64,000 bases of DNA. Source: Lachnospiraceae bacterium. Its GTDB lineage: Bacteria > Bacillota > Clostridia > Lachnospirales > Lachnospiraceae. Below the pieces are notes generated by a model. That model saw nothing but the letters and a program-made list of their open reading frames with translations. It was not told the DNA's origin and did not search any database. The DNA is taken from contig JAQVCT010000003.1 of assembly GCA_028689655.1 (NCBI GenBank), positions 158,005 to 222,004 on the forward strand. The letters run 5' to 3'. Made by a program: the position numbers and the translations under genes. Below, in pieces: positions 62,711 to 64,000 of the stretch. Numbering within the stretch: the stretch's first letter is position 1; each line of letters starts with the position of its first letter.

Positions 62711-62801
62711 TCCCTTACCTGGAAAATCCTCACTTTGCTGCCAAAACACATCGATTTATTATAGCTCTTCCTTCGCTCTTTCACAAGCCCAAGTGAAAGC
62801 A

Positions 62802-62838
62802 AAAAAGCAAGACCCTGTTATATCCGGTCCTGCTTTTT
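62802..62838 (-). terminator. Terminator of the MBL-fold gene
   Basis: AAAAAGCAAGACC (62802-62814) pairs with GGTCCTGCTTTTT (62826-62838) with one mismatch; TTTTTTGC follows on the minus strand. Confidence 0.8.
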
Positions 62839-62876
62839 GTGTGCATGTATAAATGTATAACTATCCATAACTATTC

Positions 62877-63680
62877 TTATAATTCAATTACTTCCAAATC
62901 CTCTGGAACCAAAATATTACCCTTGTAGTATTCCTTACCTTCCTCTGTGTAAAGACGCTTGCGGTCAGCCAGATTGCGGTCTTCCGTGTGATACAGGATC
63001 AGATTCTCTGCCCCCAGCATGGTGGCATATTCACATGCCTCTTTTACTGTGGTATGGAACTTTTCGTATGGTTTGTAGAGATCTCTGTCCCGATACAGAC
63101 AGAACGCCTCGTGCAACAGCCAGTCTGCACCCAGGGCGTATTCGTACTCACATTCCCTGTAAGGCTCATCTCCCAGGAAGGAAAACTTCTTTCCATTATC
63201 TAAAGTAGTGACAAAGCCAAACTGTTTTGCCTTTTCTGAACCGATATCAAAAAAGGTCAGTGTATGACCAAAGATTTCTTTCTGCTCTCCGTCTGCCACA
63301 CTGTTCAGGAAGATACGTTCTCCGATCATGCGGAAGAACTTGGGCTGAACCGTCAATTTTGCAATGGTCATGATGGTATCCAGCAGTTCCTCATGGCAGT
63401 AAATCTGCAGATTACCTTCATATTTATCTTTTTTCATCTGTGTGGCGATCATGCGGATCAGCCATACGATCCCCAGCAAATGGTCTGTATGCTCATGGCT
63501 GATAAAGATCTCATGAATGCGGTTCAGTGGAATCTCTGCCTTCTCCAGTTGTGTCAGGATGCCATTTCCACCGCCTGTGTCTACGAGAAAATAGTCTTCT
63601 CCTCTTTGAATCGCATAGCATGTGTTATAACATTTCGTCACTGTGGCATTGCCGGTTCCCAGCATAATTAATTTTTCCAT
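62877..63680 (-). CDS. MBL-fold metallohydrolase, RNase Z-like
   Basis: A 267-residue metallo-beta-lactamase-fold protein. Metal ligands: FISHEHTDHLLGIVWLIR, FLGDEPYRE, LLHEAFC and LILYHTEDRN. The N-terminus MEKLIMLGTGNATVTKCYNTCYAI resembles RNase Z (ElaC) relatives, but the ligand sequence is LGDEPY rather than the usual sLGDT, so tRNA 3' processing is uncertain. AGAAAGG precedes ATG 63680. Confidence 0.85.
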   Translation of the reverse strand: MEKLIMLGTGNATVTKCYNTCYAIQRGEDYFLVDTGGGNGILTQLEKAEIPLNRIHEIFISHEHTDHLLGIVWLIRMIATQMKKDKYEGNLQIYCHEELLDTIMTIAKLTVQPKFFRMIGERIFLNSVADGEQKEIFGHTLTFFDIGSEKAKQFGFVTTLDNGKKFSFLGDEPYRECEYEYALGADWLLHEAFCLYRDRDLYKPYEKFHTTVKEACEYATMLGAENLILYHTEDRNLADRKRLYTEEGKEYYKGNILVPEDLEVIEL

Positions 63681-63726
63681 GTGTCGTACCTTTCTGCTTT
63701 TGTCTTATGTTTTTATTTCTTATTTC

Positions 63727-63873
63727 ATAACTATTCAGAGCCAGGCAAATTCATAAAAATATGCGAATCATGCTTGCATGAGTGAGCTGATTTTTGTGAA
63801 TTTATTTGGCGAAGTAACCACATAAGCAAAAGGAAAGCTTCGAAGAAGCGATTTTGCGCATGGGGTTCTGAAT
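63727..63873. mobile_element. MITE-like palindromic element (family C), copy 2
   Basis: About 147 bp, the reverse complement of 21544-21692 with about 95% identity. The left end has ATAACTATTCAGAGCC and the right end GGTTCTGAAT; the terminal match is poorer on the right. Inside are the same hairpin with GCATGATTCGCAT-type centre and the TTCTTCGAAGC segment. It lies upstream of the MBL-fold gene. The remaining bases to 64000 show no gene; a TTGACA at 63947-63952 has no matching -10. Confidence 0.75.
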
Positions 63874-64000
63874 CAATGTCACTTAGTTAAGCTTATTTGG
63901 TTAAGTTACGGTTTGACCTCTAACCAAAATTAATTTCAAATAATAGTTGACACTTCGACGAAAATGTGCGGCCGCTCTCGTTACTGATGTATTTTAGACG

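Noticed and set aside
63947..64000. Promoter of a gene beyond the right edge
   Set aside because: TTGACA is present but no -10 is found at a suitable distance and the window ends.

Overview
The window is a 64 kb stretch of chromosome from a Gram-positive anaerobe of the class Clostridia, most likely a member of the Lachnospiraceae. The evidence is indirect but consistent: a long pyrophosphate-dependent phosphofructokinase, the dapL/dapF lysine route, a niacin-responsive 3H repressor, an ANTAR regulator beside glnA, T-box control of a TrpB2-type enzyme, cysteine/histidine-rich surface-protein repeats, strong GGAGG ribosome sites and moderate GC. It reads as ordinary chromosome rather than as a phage or an integrative element. 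No rRNA, CRISPR array or complete insertion sequence was seen. Most genes lie on the minus strand.

Layout. 0-1.8 kb: trehalose PTS (cut by the left edge) and its GntR repressor TreR, each with operators in its promoter. 1.9-3.2 kb: a TetR regulator divergent from a seven-helix protein resembling membrane terpene cyclases. 3.4-6.3 kb: an EIIC-like membrane protein behind NiaR, a DJ-1 protein and a CYTH protein. 6.3-12.8 kb: a maltodextrin locus (LacI regulator, malQ, permeases, binding lipoprotein) with four tandem 12-bp operator-like repeats. 12.9-16.6 kb: a membrane diguanylate cyclase, dapL and dapF. 17-21.7 kb: a chemoreceptor, then glnA with an ANTAR regulator and an attenuator-like leader. 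21.7-26.7 kb: a small membrane protein, two ~255-bp near-perfect hairpins, glycogen/maltodextrin phosphorylase and its LacI regulator. 26.9-31.4 kb: a DUF2207 gene broken by one in-frame TAG, a zinc-ribbon/SHOCT protein, LemA and a lipoprotein. 31.5-34.6 kb: a GHKL kinase with two divergent LytTR response regulators. 34.7-40.9 kb: Pfp, a Ca2+/Na+ antiporter behind a yybP-ykoY-like riboswitch, a DUF2974 protein, and trpB2 behind a T-box. 40.9-44.2 kb: a large beta-solenoid-like surface protein and a 65-residue protein. 44.3-47.1 kb: tRNA-Leu, a CZB chemoreceptor and six tRNAs in one operon. 47.1-50.7 kb: housekeeping genes plus a degenerate amidase and an Asn-rich peptide. 50.9-53.4 kb: a HAAS-type protein and cardiolipin synthase. 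53.4-58 kb: aspartokinase, phosphoglycerate mutase-like protein, homoserine dehydrogenase and an ACT protein. 58.2-58.9 kb: a PIN toxin-antitoxin pair. 59-63.7 kb: NhaC antiporter, MFS transporter, a zinc-ribbon protein and an MBL-fold hydrolase.

How the genes fit together. Sugar use dominates the first half: trehalose import, maltodextrin import, MalQ and phosphorylase feed hexose phosphates to a PPi-dependent glycolysis (Pfp), with local repressors and operators visible in the promoters. The second theme is the aspartate family (ask, hom, dapL, dapF) with glutamine synthetase and a tryptophan enzyme, several under RNA-level control (T-box, ANTAR-type attenuator, metal riboswitch).

The most interesting system-level signal is a small LytTR regulon. 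Two minus-strand promoters 12 kb apart, for a lipoprotein and for the large surface protein, share the same paired boxes exactly 21 bp apart and the same distance to the -10. A related pair of boxes lies between the two LytTR regulators. The second theme is an unusual load of small repeats: at least three families of dispersed palindromic elements, two giant hairpins, and several short-period tandem repeats, two of which lie in frame inside unrelated membrane proteins and encode the same style of pentapeptide repeat.
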